A stretch of 64,000 bases of DNA from Achromobacter sp. UMC71 (GCF_014170305.1 NZ_LZZT01000006.1:62001-126000), one strand, 5' to 3'. Positions 52,699-61,962 are shown, numbered from the stretch's first letter. Notes: generated by a model not told the origin, from the sequence alone. Translations and numbers: made by a program.

Positions 52699-53439
52699 TC
52701 ACTGATTCTCAAACGGGGTTTCGCCGGCGCCGCGCAACACAATGTCAAAGCGATAGCCCAGGGCATAGCCTTCCTGCGTAAGGTCCAGGCTGAAATCCGC
52801 GACCAGCCGGCTGCGCGCAGCCGGCGGCGTACCGGTGTACATGGGGTCGTACGGCAGCAGCGGGTCGCCGGGAAAGTACATCTGCGTGACCAGGCGGCTG
52901 CCGAAGCACTGACCGAACAGGGAGATGTGGATATGCTGCGGGCGCCAGGCGTTGGGGTGATTGCCCCACGGGTAGGCGCCCGGCTTGATCGTCAGGAAGC
53001 GATAGCGCCCTTCGCCGTCGGTCATGCATCTTCCCGCTCCCAGGAAGTTGAGATCCAGTGGCGCATCGTGTTGATCGGCCTTGTGCACGTAGCGGCCGGC
53101 AGCGTTGGCTTGCCAGATTTCCACAAGCGTATTGCGCACCGGGCGGCGGCGGTCATCCAACACTTGACCTGCGAGCACCATGCGTTCACCGATGGGATCG
53201 CCATTGCGGCGGGCGTTGCGGGTCAGGTCATGGTCGAACTCGCCGATACAATCATGGCCGTAGACAGGCTGACGCAGCTCGCCCAGGGCCGCTTTCAATG
53301 GCACCAGGGGTTGTCGCGGCCCGCGCTTGGCGGTCGAGCGGTAGCCCTCGTAGAGATAGGCGGGATGGCTGTTCCAGTCTCGCGCCGACAGGCTGGCAGC
53401 GGCAATCCGCTGCGTCAGGGAGGTGATTGCGGTTTTCAT
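52699..53439 (-). CDS. pcaH: protocatechuate 3,4-dioxygenase beta subunit
   Basis: 246 residues from the ATG at 53439, chosen because GGAG lies seven bases upstream; an ATG four codons earlier lacks one. It carries the non-haem iron ligands: Tyr in NAAGRYVHK, Tyr in GAYPWGNHPN and two His in RPQHIHISLFG. It is the catalytic chain of the intradiol dioxygenase. Confidence 0.96.
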   Translation of the reverse strand: MKTAITSLTQRIAAASLSARDWNSHPAYLYEGYRSTAKRGPRQPLVPLKAALGELRQPVYGHDCIGEFDHDLTRNARRNGDPIGERMVLAGQVLDDRRRPVRNTLVEIWQANAAGRYVHKADQHDAPLDLNFLGAGRCMTDGEGRYRFLTIKPGAYPWGNHPNAWRPQHIHISLFGQCFGSRLVTQMYFPGDPLLPYDPMYTGTPPAARSRLVADFSLDLTQEGYALGYRFDIVLRGAGETPFENQ

Positions 53440-53468
53440 CGAAGTCTCCATGGGTCAATGAAGGGAGT

Positions 53469-53939
53469 TCATCCCCGCGATGGGCGCGCAGCGCCGGCGG
53501 GGCCATCGATCAAGCTTCTCTCGCGCAACAAGGCCGCGACCAGACCGAATGCGTGATTGGCTACCGGCACGCCGCAATATATGGCCGCCATCAAGATGAT
53601 CTCCTTAACGTCATCGGGCGAAAGGCGGGATGCTTCGGGGCCGTCCAACGCCGCGCGCACGTGCAGCATGAATTCGTCATAGGCGTGGGTGCCCAGCATC
53701 ATTGCCAACACCAGGTAGCGCCGTGTCTTGTCACCCAGGGCGGGACGGCCCCAGATGTCGTTCCAGGCATGGCGCGTGATCAGGTCCTGGAAATCGGCCG
53801 TGAACGCATTGCGTGAGGCCTTTGACCGATCTACCCAGGCGTCACCGAGAATGCGACGCCGGTTGCGTTCACCGGCTTGATATGCGGCGCTTTCGGCGCC
53901 GGAGATGTGGGCAGAATCTGACAATGGTTTCGGGTTCAT
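53469..53939 (-). CDS. pcaC: 4-carboxymuconolactone decarboxylase
   Basis: 156 residues from the ATG at 53939; a longer frame overlaps pcaB and is not coding. It belongs to the carboxymuconolactone decarboxylase family, with ITRHAWNDIWGRPALGDKTR and EIILMAAIYCGVPVANHAF. It decarboxylates gamma-carboxymuconolactone to the beta-ketoadipate enol-lactone. No pcaD lies in the window. Confidence 0.95.
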   Translation of the reverse strand: MNPKPLSDSAHISGAESAAYQAGERNRRRILGDAWVDRSKASRNAFTADFQDLITRHAWNDIWGRPALGDKTRRYLVLAMMLGTHAYDEFMLHVRAALDGPEASRLSPDDVKEIILMAAIYCGVPVANHAFGLVAALLRERSLIDGPAGAARPSRG

Positions 53940-53973
53940 AGCGGGTGTCCTGTGGATAAGTGCCGGATGACAG

Positions 53974-55182
53974 TCAGCCTGCATCGACACTGTCGAATTC
54001 ACGCCGCAGTTTTTCGGCCTGGCGTCGCGTGGTGGTGGCGATGTCATCCGCCAATTCGGCGCGGAACCATTGGCCGGCCACATCGGAGGGCACCGCATCG
54101 GCCAGCCGCTGGATGTTCTGGCGCATGCGGGCGGTGTCGACGACCAGCCCTTCCAGCGCATCGGCCATGGCGGCCAGACTGCCGTGCACAGTCATGACCA
54201 GCTCTGGCCATGCGGCCTGCTCGGCCTGCCATAGCCCCAACGCGCGCTCGTTTTCCTGCTGCATGGCGGCCAACAGGCTGGCGACCTGCTGGGGGGCGCG
54301 CGTCGCCGCCGAGATCGCGGTCAGGCAGGACACGGGATTGCGCTTGTGCGGCATGGCGGACGAGCCGCCACGGCCGGGCGCCGACGGCTCGAAGACCTCG
54401 CCGAGTTCGAACTGTCCCGCCAGTGACACGTCGCGGCCGATCTTGCCGAGGCTGCCGGCCAAGACGCCCAGCTCGCAGCCCAGGCTGACCCAGGCGTCGC
54501 GCTGGGTGTGCCAGGAAATGTCCGGGTTACGCAGACCCAGCGAACGCGCCATGCTTGCGGCGACCGCCGGACCTTTGCCGCCCATCTGCGCCAAGGCGCC
54601 GACAGCGCCCCCAAGCTGCAGTTGCAGGGCTTGCCCGGCCGTGTCGTGCATGCGCAAATGCGCGCGCACCAATGGCGCGATCCAGCCCAGGCATTTGAAG
54701 CCGAAGCTGGTAACTGACGCGGGCTGCATCAGCGTGCGCGCCAGCACGGGATCCCGCGCATGCTTGTGGGCCAGTGCCAGGCCGGCGTAGACCGCCCGGC
54801 GCAGGTCCGCGGCGACCAGCGCCAGCGCATCGCGGGTCACCAACGCAAGCGCGGTGTCGGCGATATCCTGGCTGGTGCTGGCCGTATGCGTGAACGCGGA
54901 GGCGGTTTCGCTCTGCGCGTGCACGGCCCGCTTCAATGCCTGTATCAGCGGAATCACAACGCTGCCGGCGCCGGCCTCATGGGCAAGGATTGCAGCCACG
55001 TCGTAGCGGTCGACATCGCAATGCGCGGCGATGATTCGGGCGGCATCGGCGGGAATCAGGCCATGTTCGGCCTGGGCCGCCGCCAACGCGGATTCCACGC
55101 GCAGCATGGCGGCCAGTACCCGGCGGTCGGAAAAGCACTCGCGACAAGACGGATGCGACAGAAAGGATTCGAACAATGTCAT
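53974..55182 (-). CDS. pcaB: 3-carboxy-cis,cis-muconate cycloisomerase
   Basis: 402 residues from the ATG at 55182, which overlaps the stop of the upstream gene (ATGA). It belongs to the fumarase/aspartase superfamily, with the signature GGSSAMPHKRNPV near residue 280 and the catalytic region HTASTSQDIADTAL. It closes beta-carboxymuconate to gamma-carboxymuconolactone. Confidence 0.95.
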   Translation of the reverse strand: MTLFESFLSHPSCRECFSDRRVLAAMLRVESALAAAQAEHGLIPADAARIIAAHCDVDRYDVAAILAHEAGAGSVVIPLIQALKRAVHAQSETASAFTHTASTSQDIADTALALVTRDALALVAADLRRAVYAGLALAHKHARDPVLARTLMQPASVTSFGFKCLGWIAPLVRAHLRMHDTAGQALQLQLGGAVGALAQMGGKGPAVAASMARSLGLRNPDISWHTQRDAWVSLGCELGVLAGSLGKIGRDVSLAGQFELGEVFEPSAPGRGGSSAMPHKRNPVSCLTAISAATRAPQQVASLLAAMQQENERALGLWQAEQAAWPELVMTVHGSLAAMADALEGLVVDTARMRQNIQRLADAVPSDVAGQWFRAELADDIATTTRRQAEKLRREFDSVDAG

Positions 55183-56108
55183 GCATCTTCCGCCTTGCGC
55201 GCCTGGATCAGCCGCACCAGTCCCAGTAGCATTTCGGTATGCGGTACCGCTATTCCTGCCCGGTGTGCACGGGCCACCACTTCGCCGTTGATGGATTCGA
55301 TCTCGGTCTGGCGGCCTGCGAGCACATCCTGCAGCATGGATGGCTTGTGCGTCTTGTGTTTGGCCAGCGCATCGGCGACGCTTGCCATGCAATGCGCTGT
55401 GTCGGCGTTGACGCCGGCTGACTGCGCGGTTGCGATGACTTCGGCCACCACCGCCCGCGCCAATGCCGGGCCGTCGGGGATCGCGTTCAATTGCCCCACC
55501 GTGCAGCCGGTGACGGCGCAAAGGCTGTTCAAGGCGGCATTGAACGCCACCTTCTCCCAGATGGCGGCCCAGGCCTGCGGGTCGACCTCGCATCGCAAGC
55601 CTGCCAGATTCAGTATCTCTGCCACCCGCGCCGCAGCTTTCTGCTGCTGTATTTCGACCGGCATGATGCGAACCAGGCCCTTTCCGTGCGAATGCACCTG
55701 GCCGGGGCCGACAAGATCGGCGGGCCAGGTGGTCATTCCGATCAGGATGCGGTTCTGCCGCACATGGCGGCTGACGGCCTCGATGTTGCCTAGTCCATTC
55801 TGCAGGGTCAGCACCAGGGTCTCAGGCGAGAGCAGCCTGCGTACGCCCGCCAGCGCCGCTTCCGTGTGCAAGGTCTTGGTGAACACGATCAGCAGATCGG
55901 GAGACTTGTCGGCCTGCTCGGGGCGAATGGCCGTCAACTGCCTGATCCTGCGGTCGCCGCTGTCGGTGTGCACGCCCAGGCCATGTTCGCGGATGGCGTT
56001 CAGATGCGCGTCGTTGATGTCCAGCAGGATGACGTCCTGACCTGCTTCGGCCAACAGGCCGCCGAATAACGAGCCCATGGCGCCGGCACCGAGAATCGCG
56101 ATGTTCAT
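55179..56108 (-). CDS. ketopantoate-reductase-family oxidoreductase, possible D-mandelate dehydrogenase
   Basis: 309 residues. The Rossmann motif ILGAGAMGSLFGGLLAEAG and the conserved WEKVAFNAALNSLCAVTG identify the PanE/ApbA family. Ketopantoate reductase makes pantoate for coenzyme A, but this gene sits inside an aromatic operon, overlapping both neighbours by 4 bases. D-mandelate dehydrogenases of enterococci belong to this family. So I infer oxidation of a (hydroxy)mandelate to the benzoylformate used by the first gene of the operon. A pantothenate role remains possible. Confidence 0.85.
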   Translation of the reverse strand: MNIAILGAGAMGSLFGGLLAEAGQDVILLDINDAHLNAIREHGLGVHTDSGDRRIRQLTAIRPEQADKSPDLLIVFTKTLHTEAALAGVRRLLSPETLVLTLQNGLGNIEAVSRHVRQNRILIGMTTWPADLVGPGQVHSHGKGLVRIMPVEIQQQKAAARVAEILNLAGLRCEVDPQAWAAIWEKVAFNAALNSLCAVTGCTVGQLNAIPDGPALARAVVAEVIATAQSAGVNADTAHCMASVADALAKHKTHKPSMLQDVLAGRQTEIESINGEVVARAHRAGIAVPHTEMLLGLVRLIQARKAEDA

Positions 56109-57535
56109 GCGTGCTCCTTTTGTGCAGGAATGTGCCGCCGCACCAGCAGCAAGGCGATCAGTGCGACCACCATGACGGAACCCAGCAGCGTCAGATAGCC
56201 CTGGGCGCCCCCGCGGGTAATGACCGTCGCACCCACGAACGCGCTCAGGATCGCGCCCAAGCGGCCAAAAGCCAGCGCGGATGCCGTGCCCGTCGCCCGC
56301 ACACTGGTGGGATAAATGAAGGCGCACAGCGCGTACATGGTGGACTGCACGGCATTGACGAACAGGCCATGCACGCCGAAGCCGAAAATCAGCAGGCTGC
56401 TGCTTTGCGTCGCCTCGACCCGCAGCATGGCGAATGCGCTGAAGGCCGCCCCCAGGCAGCAGATAGCCAGCGGCCAGAGCGAACCCCAACGCGTCATGGC
56501 GACCGCGCATGCCAACGCGCCGATGACGCCGCCCAGGTTGTAGGCGGTCAGGCCCGAGCCGGCGATTCCCAGCGGCAAGCCTTCGGATGCCAGCATGGTC
56601 GGCAACCAGCTGAATGCGCTGTAGACGGCCGTCAGGCACATGAAGAATGCGACCCAGATGGCGATGGTGTCGCGTCCGAAGCCGGCGGCGAACAGGGCGC
56701 GGAAACCGTTTTGTTTTTCGCTGGCTTGCTCGCGCACATCGGTATAGCGCACGCCATCGGTCATGGGACGTCCCATTCTGCCCAGCAGCCTGGTCAACTC
56801 GTCCCAGCGGCGCGGATGACGCGACAGATAGCGAGGTGATTCGGGCAACACGATCAGCAGCAGAATGCCCAAGGCGATGGCCAGCGCGCCGCCCATGAAG
56901 AACAGCGCGCGCCAGCCATACGCGGGCAGCACCTGGCCGGCGAAAAGACCCGCCAGCATGCCGCCCAAGGGTACGCAGACAATTGTGGCGGTCACGGCCA
57001 GCGTGCGCCGGCGCGCCGGCGTGAATTCGGCGGTCATCGTGGTGGAACTCGGCAATGCCCCCCCGATGCCGAGCCCCGCGATGAACCGCAGCACGGCAAC
57101 AGTCATTGCGTCCGGCGCCAGTCCGATCGCGCAAGTCGCGGTGCCGAACACCAGCACGCTGCATATCACCGCCATCCTCCGGCCGAAACGATCGGCGAAC
57201 AAGCCCGCGAAGGCGCTGCCGATGCCCATGCCGATCAATCCCGCGGCGACAGCGGGGGCGAACGCTTCGCGCGTGATGCCCCATTCCTTGATCATCATCG
57301 GGATGGCAAAGCCGATGAGCTGGCCGTCAAAGCCGTCCATCACGATCGACAAGGCAGCAAGCAGCACGACGAACTTCTGCATGCTTGTGTAGGGGCCGTC
57401 GTCGAGCATTTTGCCGATATCGGCGGTGCCCGCGGCCGGACGTTCTGGCGCAACGGGATCGCCTTGCACGGATGCGCCGAAGGGCGGGACCGCCATGGCT
57501 TGCTCTGCCGATGGGAGGGAAGAAGGTGATGTCAT
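56105..57535 (-). CDS. MFS transporter, aromatic acid:H+ symporter type
   Basis: 476 residues with 12 predicted helices. The AAHS hallmarks are MDGFDGQLIGFAIP in the first helix and the loop DRFGRR. The N-terminal 50 residues are a soluble extension; an internal ATG at about 57496 is an alternative start. It probably imports 4-hydroxybenzoate, protocatechuate or a mandelate, driven by protons. Confidence 0.92.
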   Translation of the reverse strand: MTSPSSLPSAEQAMAVPPFGASVQGDPVAPERPAAGTADIGKMLDDGPYTSMQKFVVLLAALSIVMDGFDGQLIGFAIPMMIKEWGITREAFAPAVAAGLIGMGIGSAFAGLFADRFGRRMAVICSVLVFGTATCAIGLAPDAMTVAVLRFIAGLGIGGALPSSTTMTAEFTPARRRTLAVTATIVCVPLGGMLAGLFAGQVLPAYGWRALFFMGGALAIALGILLLIVLPESPRYLSRHPRRWDELTRLLGRMGRPMTDGVRYTDVREQASEKQNGFRALFAAGFGRDTIAIWVAFFMCLTAVYSAFSWLPTMLASEGLPLGIAGSGLTAYNLGGVIGALACAVAMTRWGSLWPLAICCLGAAFSAFAMLRVEATQSSSLLIFGFGVHGLFVNAVQSTMYALCAFIYPTSVRATGTASALAFGRLGAILSAFVGATVITRGGAQGYLTLLGSVMVVALIALLLVRRHIPAQKEHA

Positions 57536-57609
57536 TGTTGTCTCCGGTCGCGGGCGCTCTACTTTGCTGCGGGCCCTGCGACGATGTGCTGCGGTGGAAA
57601 ATAACGGCG

Positions 57610-58800
57610 CTAGTTCACGGGAAAATCCATGGGCAGGCCAACGTAGTTTTCAGCCAATACGGTACGCGCGGACCGGGATCTGGCCAGATAATCCAGTTCC
57701 GCGTATTGCAGTCGTTTCTGGAATTCGCCGGCGCCTGGCGCGGCATGCAGCAAGGACGTCATCCACCACGAAAAGCGTTGCGCCCGCCATACCCGGGCCA
57801 GCGCCGTGGCACTGTAGCCGTCGAGCAGGGTGCGGGTGTTGTCCTTGTATAGCTGCACGAAGGCGCGCGCCAGGATGCTGACGTCCGATATTGCAAGATT
57901 CAGGCCCTTGGCGCCCGTGGGGGGAACGATGTGCGCCGAATCTCCCGCCAGATACAAGCGCCCGGACTGCATCGAATCGATCACGAAGCTGCGCATGCCC
58001 ACGACTGTCTTGCTGAAGATCTCGCCCTCCTTCGGCGCCCAGCCATCGTGGGTGCGCAGGCGGGTGCGCAGTTCGCCCCAGATGCGGTCGTCGGACCAGT
58101 TATCAGTCTTGTCGTGGGGATCACATTGCAGGTACATCCGTTGCACCTGCGGCGAACGTGTGCTGACCAATGCGAAGCCGTTGCCGCCGTGCGCGTAGAT
58201 GAGCTCGTCGGAGGATGGCGGCGCATGGCACAGGATGCCAAGCCATGCATAGGGATAGACGTGTTCGTGGAACGTCGGGTGGCTTGCCAGCACGGCGGGC
58301 CGGCAAACACCCTGGGAACCGTCGCATCCCGCGATGAAATCGGCGTGGATGACTTGCGCGTTGCCGTCGCGGTCGCGGTATCGCACGTGAGGCGTGCCCG
58401 AGTCGATATCGTGCACGCTTACACCCGAGACGTTGAAGCGGATATCGCCGCCTGTGCTCAACCGTGCGGCCACCAGGTCCTTCAACACCTCGTGCTGGGG
58501 ATACACCATGACGGTCTTGCCGCCGGTGAGGCCGGCAAAGTCGATCCGATGGTCACGGCCGTCATAGCGCAGCACGGTGCCGGCATGCCGCAGTCCTTCG
58601 CGCTGCATGCGTTCGCCAACGCCGATTTCCGTCAGGAGATCGATGGTTCCTTGTTCGAGCACACCTGCTCTGATCGTGGCTTCCACGGCATCGCGCGCGC
58701 GTGTCTCCAGCACGATGGATTCGATGTCATGCTGATGCAGCATGTGCGACAGGGTCAGGCCTGCGGGGCCTGCGCCGATGATCACCACCTGAGTTTGCAT
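57610..58800 (-). CDS. pobA: 4-hydroxybenzoate 3-monooxygenase
   Basis: 396 residues from the ATG at 58800. The flavin motif GAGPAGLTLSHMLHQ is at the N-terminus, DG in GCDGSQGVCR near residue 160, and GDSAHIVPPTGAKGLNLA near residue 285. It uses NADPH and O2 to convert 4-hydroxybenzoate to protocatechuate, the substrate of PcaGH encoded downstream. Confidence 0.96.
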   Translation of the reverse strand: MQTQVVIIGAGPAGLTLSHMLHQHDIESIVLETRARDAVEATIRAGVLEQGTIDLLTEIGVGERMQREGLRHAGTVLRYDGRDHRIDFAGLTGGKTVMVYPQHEVLKDLVAARLSTGGDIRFNVSGVSVHDIDSGTPHVRYRDRDGNAQVIHADFIAGCDGSQGVCRPAVLASHPTFHEHVYPYAWLGILCHAPPSSDELIYAHGGNGFALVSTRSPQVQRMYLQCDPHDKTDNWSDDRIWGELRTRLRTHDGWAPKEGEIFSKTVVGMRSFVIDSMQSGRLYLAGDSAHIVPPTGAKGLNLAISDVSILARAFVQLYKDNTRTLLDGYSATALARVWRAQRFSWWMTSLLHAAPGAGEFQKRLQYAELDYLARSRSARTVLAENYVGLPMDFPVN

Positions 58801-58822
58801 TGCGTTGTCTCGGTAAGCGGAA

Positions 58823-60271
58823 TTAGAAGGGATAGCCGCGCGGCGTGGTCTGCACCGAGATCCAGCGCAGGTCGGTGAAGGCGTCGATGCCCGCCTGGCC
58901 CCCGAAGTGGCCGATGCCGCTGTGCTTGAGGCCGCCAAACGGCATCTGGGGCTCGTCATGCACGGTCGGCGCATTGACATGGCAGATACCCGACTCGATC
59001 CGCTTGGCGACTTCGATCGCACGCCCCACGTCGCGGCCGAATACCGCCGCGGAAAGACCGTATTCGTTGTCATTGGCGCAGGCGATGGCCGCTTCGATGC
59101 CGTCGACCCGGACGATTCCCTTGACCGGTCCGAAGGCTTCCTCGTGATAGATGCGCATGTCGGCCGTGACGTGGTCCAACAAGGTTGCGGGCATCAGGGT
59201 GCTGTCGGCCTTGCCGCCCGCGACCAGTTTGGCGCCTCGCTGCAGCGCGTCGTCGATCAGCGCGTTGCAGCGCTGCACCGTGCTCATGTCCACGACGGAA
59301 CCCAGCACGACGTCGCCCTCGCGCGGATCGCCCAGCGACAAGGACGCCGCACGCGCCGCCAGCCGCGCGACGAAGGCGTCGGCGATGCGCGTGTCGACGA
59401 TCACGCGCTCGGTCGACATGCAGATCTGCCCGCTGTTGGCGAACGCGCCGAACACTGCCGCGTTGACCGCCGCGTCCAGGTCGGCGTCATCCAGCACGAT
59501 GAAAGGCGCCTTGCCGCCCAGTTCCAGCACCACGGGCTTGAGGTATCGGGCGCAAGTGGCGGCTATGCGTTTACCGACCTGGGTCGAGCCGGTGAAATTG
59601 ACCCGGCGCACGGCGGGATGCGCGACCATGGCTTGCACCACCGTGGCGGCATCAGCCGGCGCGTGCGTGATGAAGTTCACGACTCCCCTGGGCAGGCCGG
59701 CCTCGTGCAGCGCATCGATGACCAGTCCCTGGGTAGCAGGGCAGGTTTCGCTACCCTTGAGCACCACCGTATTGCCGCAGGCCAGCGGCGTGGCGATCGC
59801 ACGCACCGCCAGGATGACGGGCGCATTCCAGGGGGCGATGCCCAGCACCACGCCCGCAGGCTGGCGCAGGGCCATGGCAAGGCTGCCCGGCACGTCCGAG
59901 GCGATGACCTCGCCGCTGATCCGGGTGGTCAGCGATGCGGCTTCGAGCAGCGTGTTGACGCCCAATTGCACGTTGAAGGCGGACCAGCCCGCGGATGCGC
60001 CCGTTTCCGCGGCCATCGCCGCTGCCAGGTCAGCGGACTTGGCGGCCAGTGTTTGCGCGGCCTTGAGCAGCAGCGCGCGGCGTTCGCCCGGACCGGTCCT
60101 GGACCAGGTCTTGAATGCCTCGGCTGCGGCGTCGACAGCCGCGATGGCATCCTCGGGGCTTGCCGCGGGGACGCGGGAGGCGATGCTGCCGTCGAGCGGA
60201 TTGCGGCGTTCGAAATGGGCGCCGTTGGCCGTTTGCGACTTTTCGCCGTTGATCAGCATGAATACTTGCAT
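58823..60271 (-). CDS. aromatic aldehyde dehydrogenase (benzaldehyde/vanillin type)
   Basis: 482 residues from the ATG at 60271; the open frame upstream has no family match. The ALDH motifs PWNAPVILAVRA, NFTGSTQVGKR, LELGGKAPF and the catalytic cysteine in NSGQICMSTER are present. It resembles salicylaldehyde/vanillin dehydrogenases. In this operon it should oxidise the (4-hydroxy)benzaldehyde made by the decarboxylase to (4-hydroxy)benzoate for PobA. Confidence 0.93.
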   Translation of the reverse strand: MQVFMLINGEKSQTANGAHFERRNPLDGSIASRVPAASPEDAIAAVDAAAEAFKTWSRTGPGERRALLLKAAQTLAAKSADLAAAMAAETGASAGWSAFNVQLGVNTLLEAASLTTRISGEVIASDVPGSLAMALRQPAGVVLGIAPWNAPVILAVRAIATPLACGNTVVLKGSETCPATQGLVIDALHEAGLPRGVVNFITHAPADAATVVQAMVAHPAVRRVNFTGSTQVGKRIAATCARYLKPVVLELGGKAPFIVLDDADLDAAVNAAVFGAFANSGQICMSTERVIVDTRIADAFVARLAARAASLSLGDPREGDVVLGSVVDMSTVQRCNALIDDALQRGAKLVAGGKADSTLMPATLLDHVTADMRIYHEEAFGPVKGIVRVDGIEAAIACANDNEYGLSAAVFGRDVGRAIEVAKRIESGICHVNAPTVHDEPQMPFGGLKHSGIGHFGGQAGIDAFTDLRWISVQTTPRGYPF

Positions 60272-60336
60272 GGGGTTGTCTCCTTTTTTGATGGCGGGCG
60301 TGCCTCGATGGGGCGCCCTTGTTCTGGCGGTACGTG

Positions 60337-61962
60337 TCAGACCACGGGCACCTCGATCAGCACAGGTTCGCCGCCGGCCAACGCTTCGGTCAACGCGCCG
60401 CGCAATCGAGCCGGATCGTCGATGCGCATGCCCTTGCATCCCATCCCCGCGGCCAGGGCCGGAAAGTCCAGGCCTGGCAGTTCCGTGCCCTCGACCACGT
60501 CGCCGGTCGAGAAGCCGAACACCGGTGCAAAGTCCTGCAGGGCCGCGTAGCGGCCGTTGTTGAGAATTAGAAAGGTGATGGGCAGGTTGTGCTGCCGGGC
60601 CGACCAGAGCGCCTGCAGCGAGTACATGCTGGAGCCGTCTCCGATCAGCGCGACCACCCGTTTTCCCGGTTTGCCCAACGCGACGCCTACCGCCGCCGGC
60701 ATGCCGTAGCCCAGGCCGCCGCTATCCATGGTGTAGAACGTTTCCGGCCGGACGTGCGGCAAGTGCGTCTGCATGACGGGGCGAGCGCTGGGCGCCTCTT
60801 CCACAACAATGTCGTCGGGGCCGCGCACGTCGGCCAGGGTTTGAAGCACGAACGCCGTGGTCATGGGCGTGGCCGGCGCCACCGCTGGCCTGGAAGGCCG
60901 TGGCGCCGGCAAAGGCCGGGGCGCGGGGGCTGGCCTGGCCAGCAGGTCGCGCAAGCTCAAGCGCAGGCTACCCACGGCGGTGGTGCCTACCGGGGTCCAG
61001 GCCGCGGTGTCGGGGTCTTCGGTCAGCTGGCACAATGCCGCGCCTTCGGGAATATGCGGACCCGCGCCTTCTACGTGGTAAGCAAACGCGGGCGCGCCGG
61101 CGACCAGAATGACATCGTGGCCCGCCAGCAGGCTGACGATCTTTTCACGCATGGCGGGCAGAAAGCCCGCGAACAGGCGATGGTCCTCGGGAAAGCTGCA
61201 ACGCCCCGACATCGGGGCCGCCCAGACGCGGGCGTTGTGGGTCTGCGCCAGCGCCACGATGTCGTCCCAGGCGTCGTCGCGATCCACGGCCGCGCCGACG
61301 ACGATGGCCGGGCGCTCGCTCGCATCGAGCATGGCGCCTATCTTGTCCAGGACCGATGGCTGGGCTCGAATCGCGTCGCTGACCAGCCGTGGCGCCACCG
61401 GCTCCGCCGGCTGATCCCAGTCGTCCACCGGCACCGATACCAGCACCGGCCCGCGCGGGGGCATCATGGCGATGTAGTACGCGCGAGCGATGGCCAGCGG
61501 CACGTCCTGCGCTCGGGCAGGCTCGATGCTCCATTTCACGTAGGGCCTGGGCAGTTCGGTGGCCTGGCTGGAGCACAGGAACGGCTCGAACGGCAGAATG
61601 GCGCGAGCCTGTTGGCCCGCCACGATGACGAGCGGCGTGCGGTTCTTGTGCGCGGTGAATATATTGCCCATGGCGTTGCCCACCCCTGCCGCCGAGTGCA
61701 GATTCACCAGCGCCGCATTGCGGGTGGCCTGGGCGTAGCCATCGGCCATGCCGACCACCGTGGCTTCCTGCAGACCCAGCACATAACGGAATTGCGCCGG
61801 AAAATCGCGAAACATCGGTAGTTCGGTCGAGCCGGGGTTGGCGAACACCGAGGTCAGGTTGAACCGGCGCATCAGATCGAAGACGACGTCGCGCACCGTG
61901 AAGGTCACTGCATCGGCGTCGCAAGCCGTGGGCGTGGTCTGGGGATCAAGGGTTTCGATCAT
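60337..61962 (-). CDS. mdlC: benzoylformate decarboxylase (thiamine diphosphate enzyme)
   Basis: 541 residues. The N-terminal domain has NPGSTELPMF with the active-site Ser, QEATVVGMADGYA with the catalytic Glu, and LHSAAGVGNAMG with the active-site His. The C-terminal TPP motif is GDGSSMYSLQALWSA to ILNNGRY. These match MdlC of Pseudomonas putida. A Pro/Ala-rich linker of about 25 residues joins the middle and C-terminal domains. It decarboxylates a benzoylformate to the benzaldehyde. It is the first gene of the nine-gene operon. Confidence 0.9.
   Translation of the reverse strand: MIETLDPQTTPTACDADAVTFTVRDVVFDLMRRFNLTSVFANPGSTELPMFRDFPAQFRYVLGLQEATVVGMADGYAQATRNAALVNLHSAAGVGNAMGNIFTAHKNRTPLVIVAGQQARAILPFEPFLCSSQATELPRPYVKWSIEPARAQDVPLAIARAYYIAMMPPRGPVLVSVPVDDWDQPAEPVAPRLVSDAIRAQPSVLDKIGAMLDASERPAIVVGAAVDRDDAWDDIVALAQTHNARVWAAPMSGRCSFPEDHRLFAGFLPAMREKIVSLLAGHDVILVAGAPAFAYHVEGAGPHIPEGAALCQLTEDPDTAAWTPVGTTAVGSLRLSLRDLLARPAPAPRPLPAPRPSRPAVAPATPMTTAFVLQTLADVRGPDDIVVEEAPSARPVMQTHLPHVRPETFYTMDSGGLGYGMPAAVGVALGKPGKRVVALIGDGSSMYSLQALWSARQHNLPITFLILNNGRYAALQDFAPVFGFSTGDVVEGTELPGLDFPALAAGMGCKGMRIDDPARLRGALTEALAGGEPVLIEVPVV

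Noticed and set aside
55179-57284. Apparent 701-residue fusion upstream of the ketopantoate-reductase homologue
   Set aside because: The N-terminal 392 residues are an out-of-frame reading of the MFS transporter gene. The true start is the ATG at 56108, overlapping the transporter stop.
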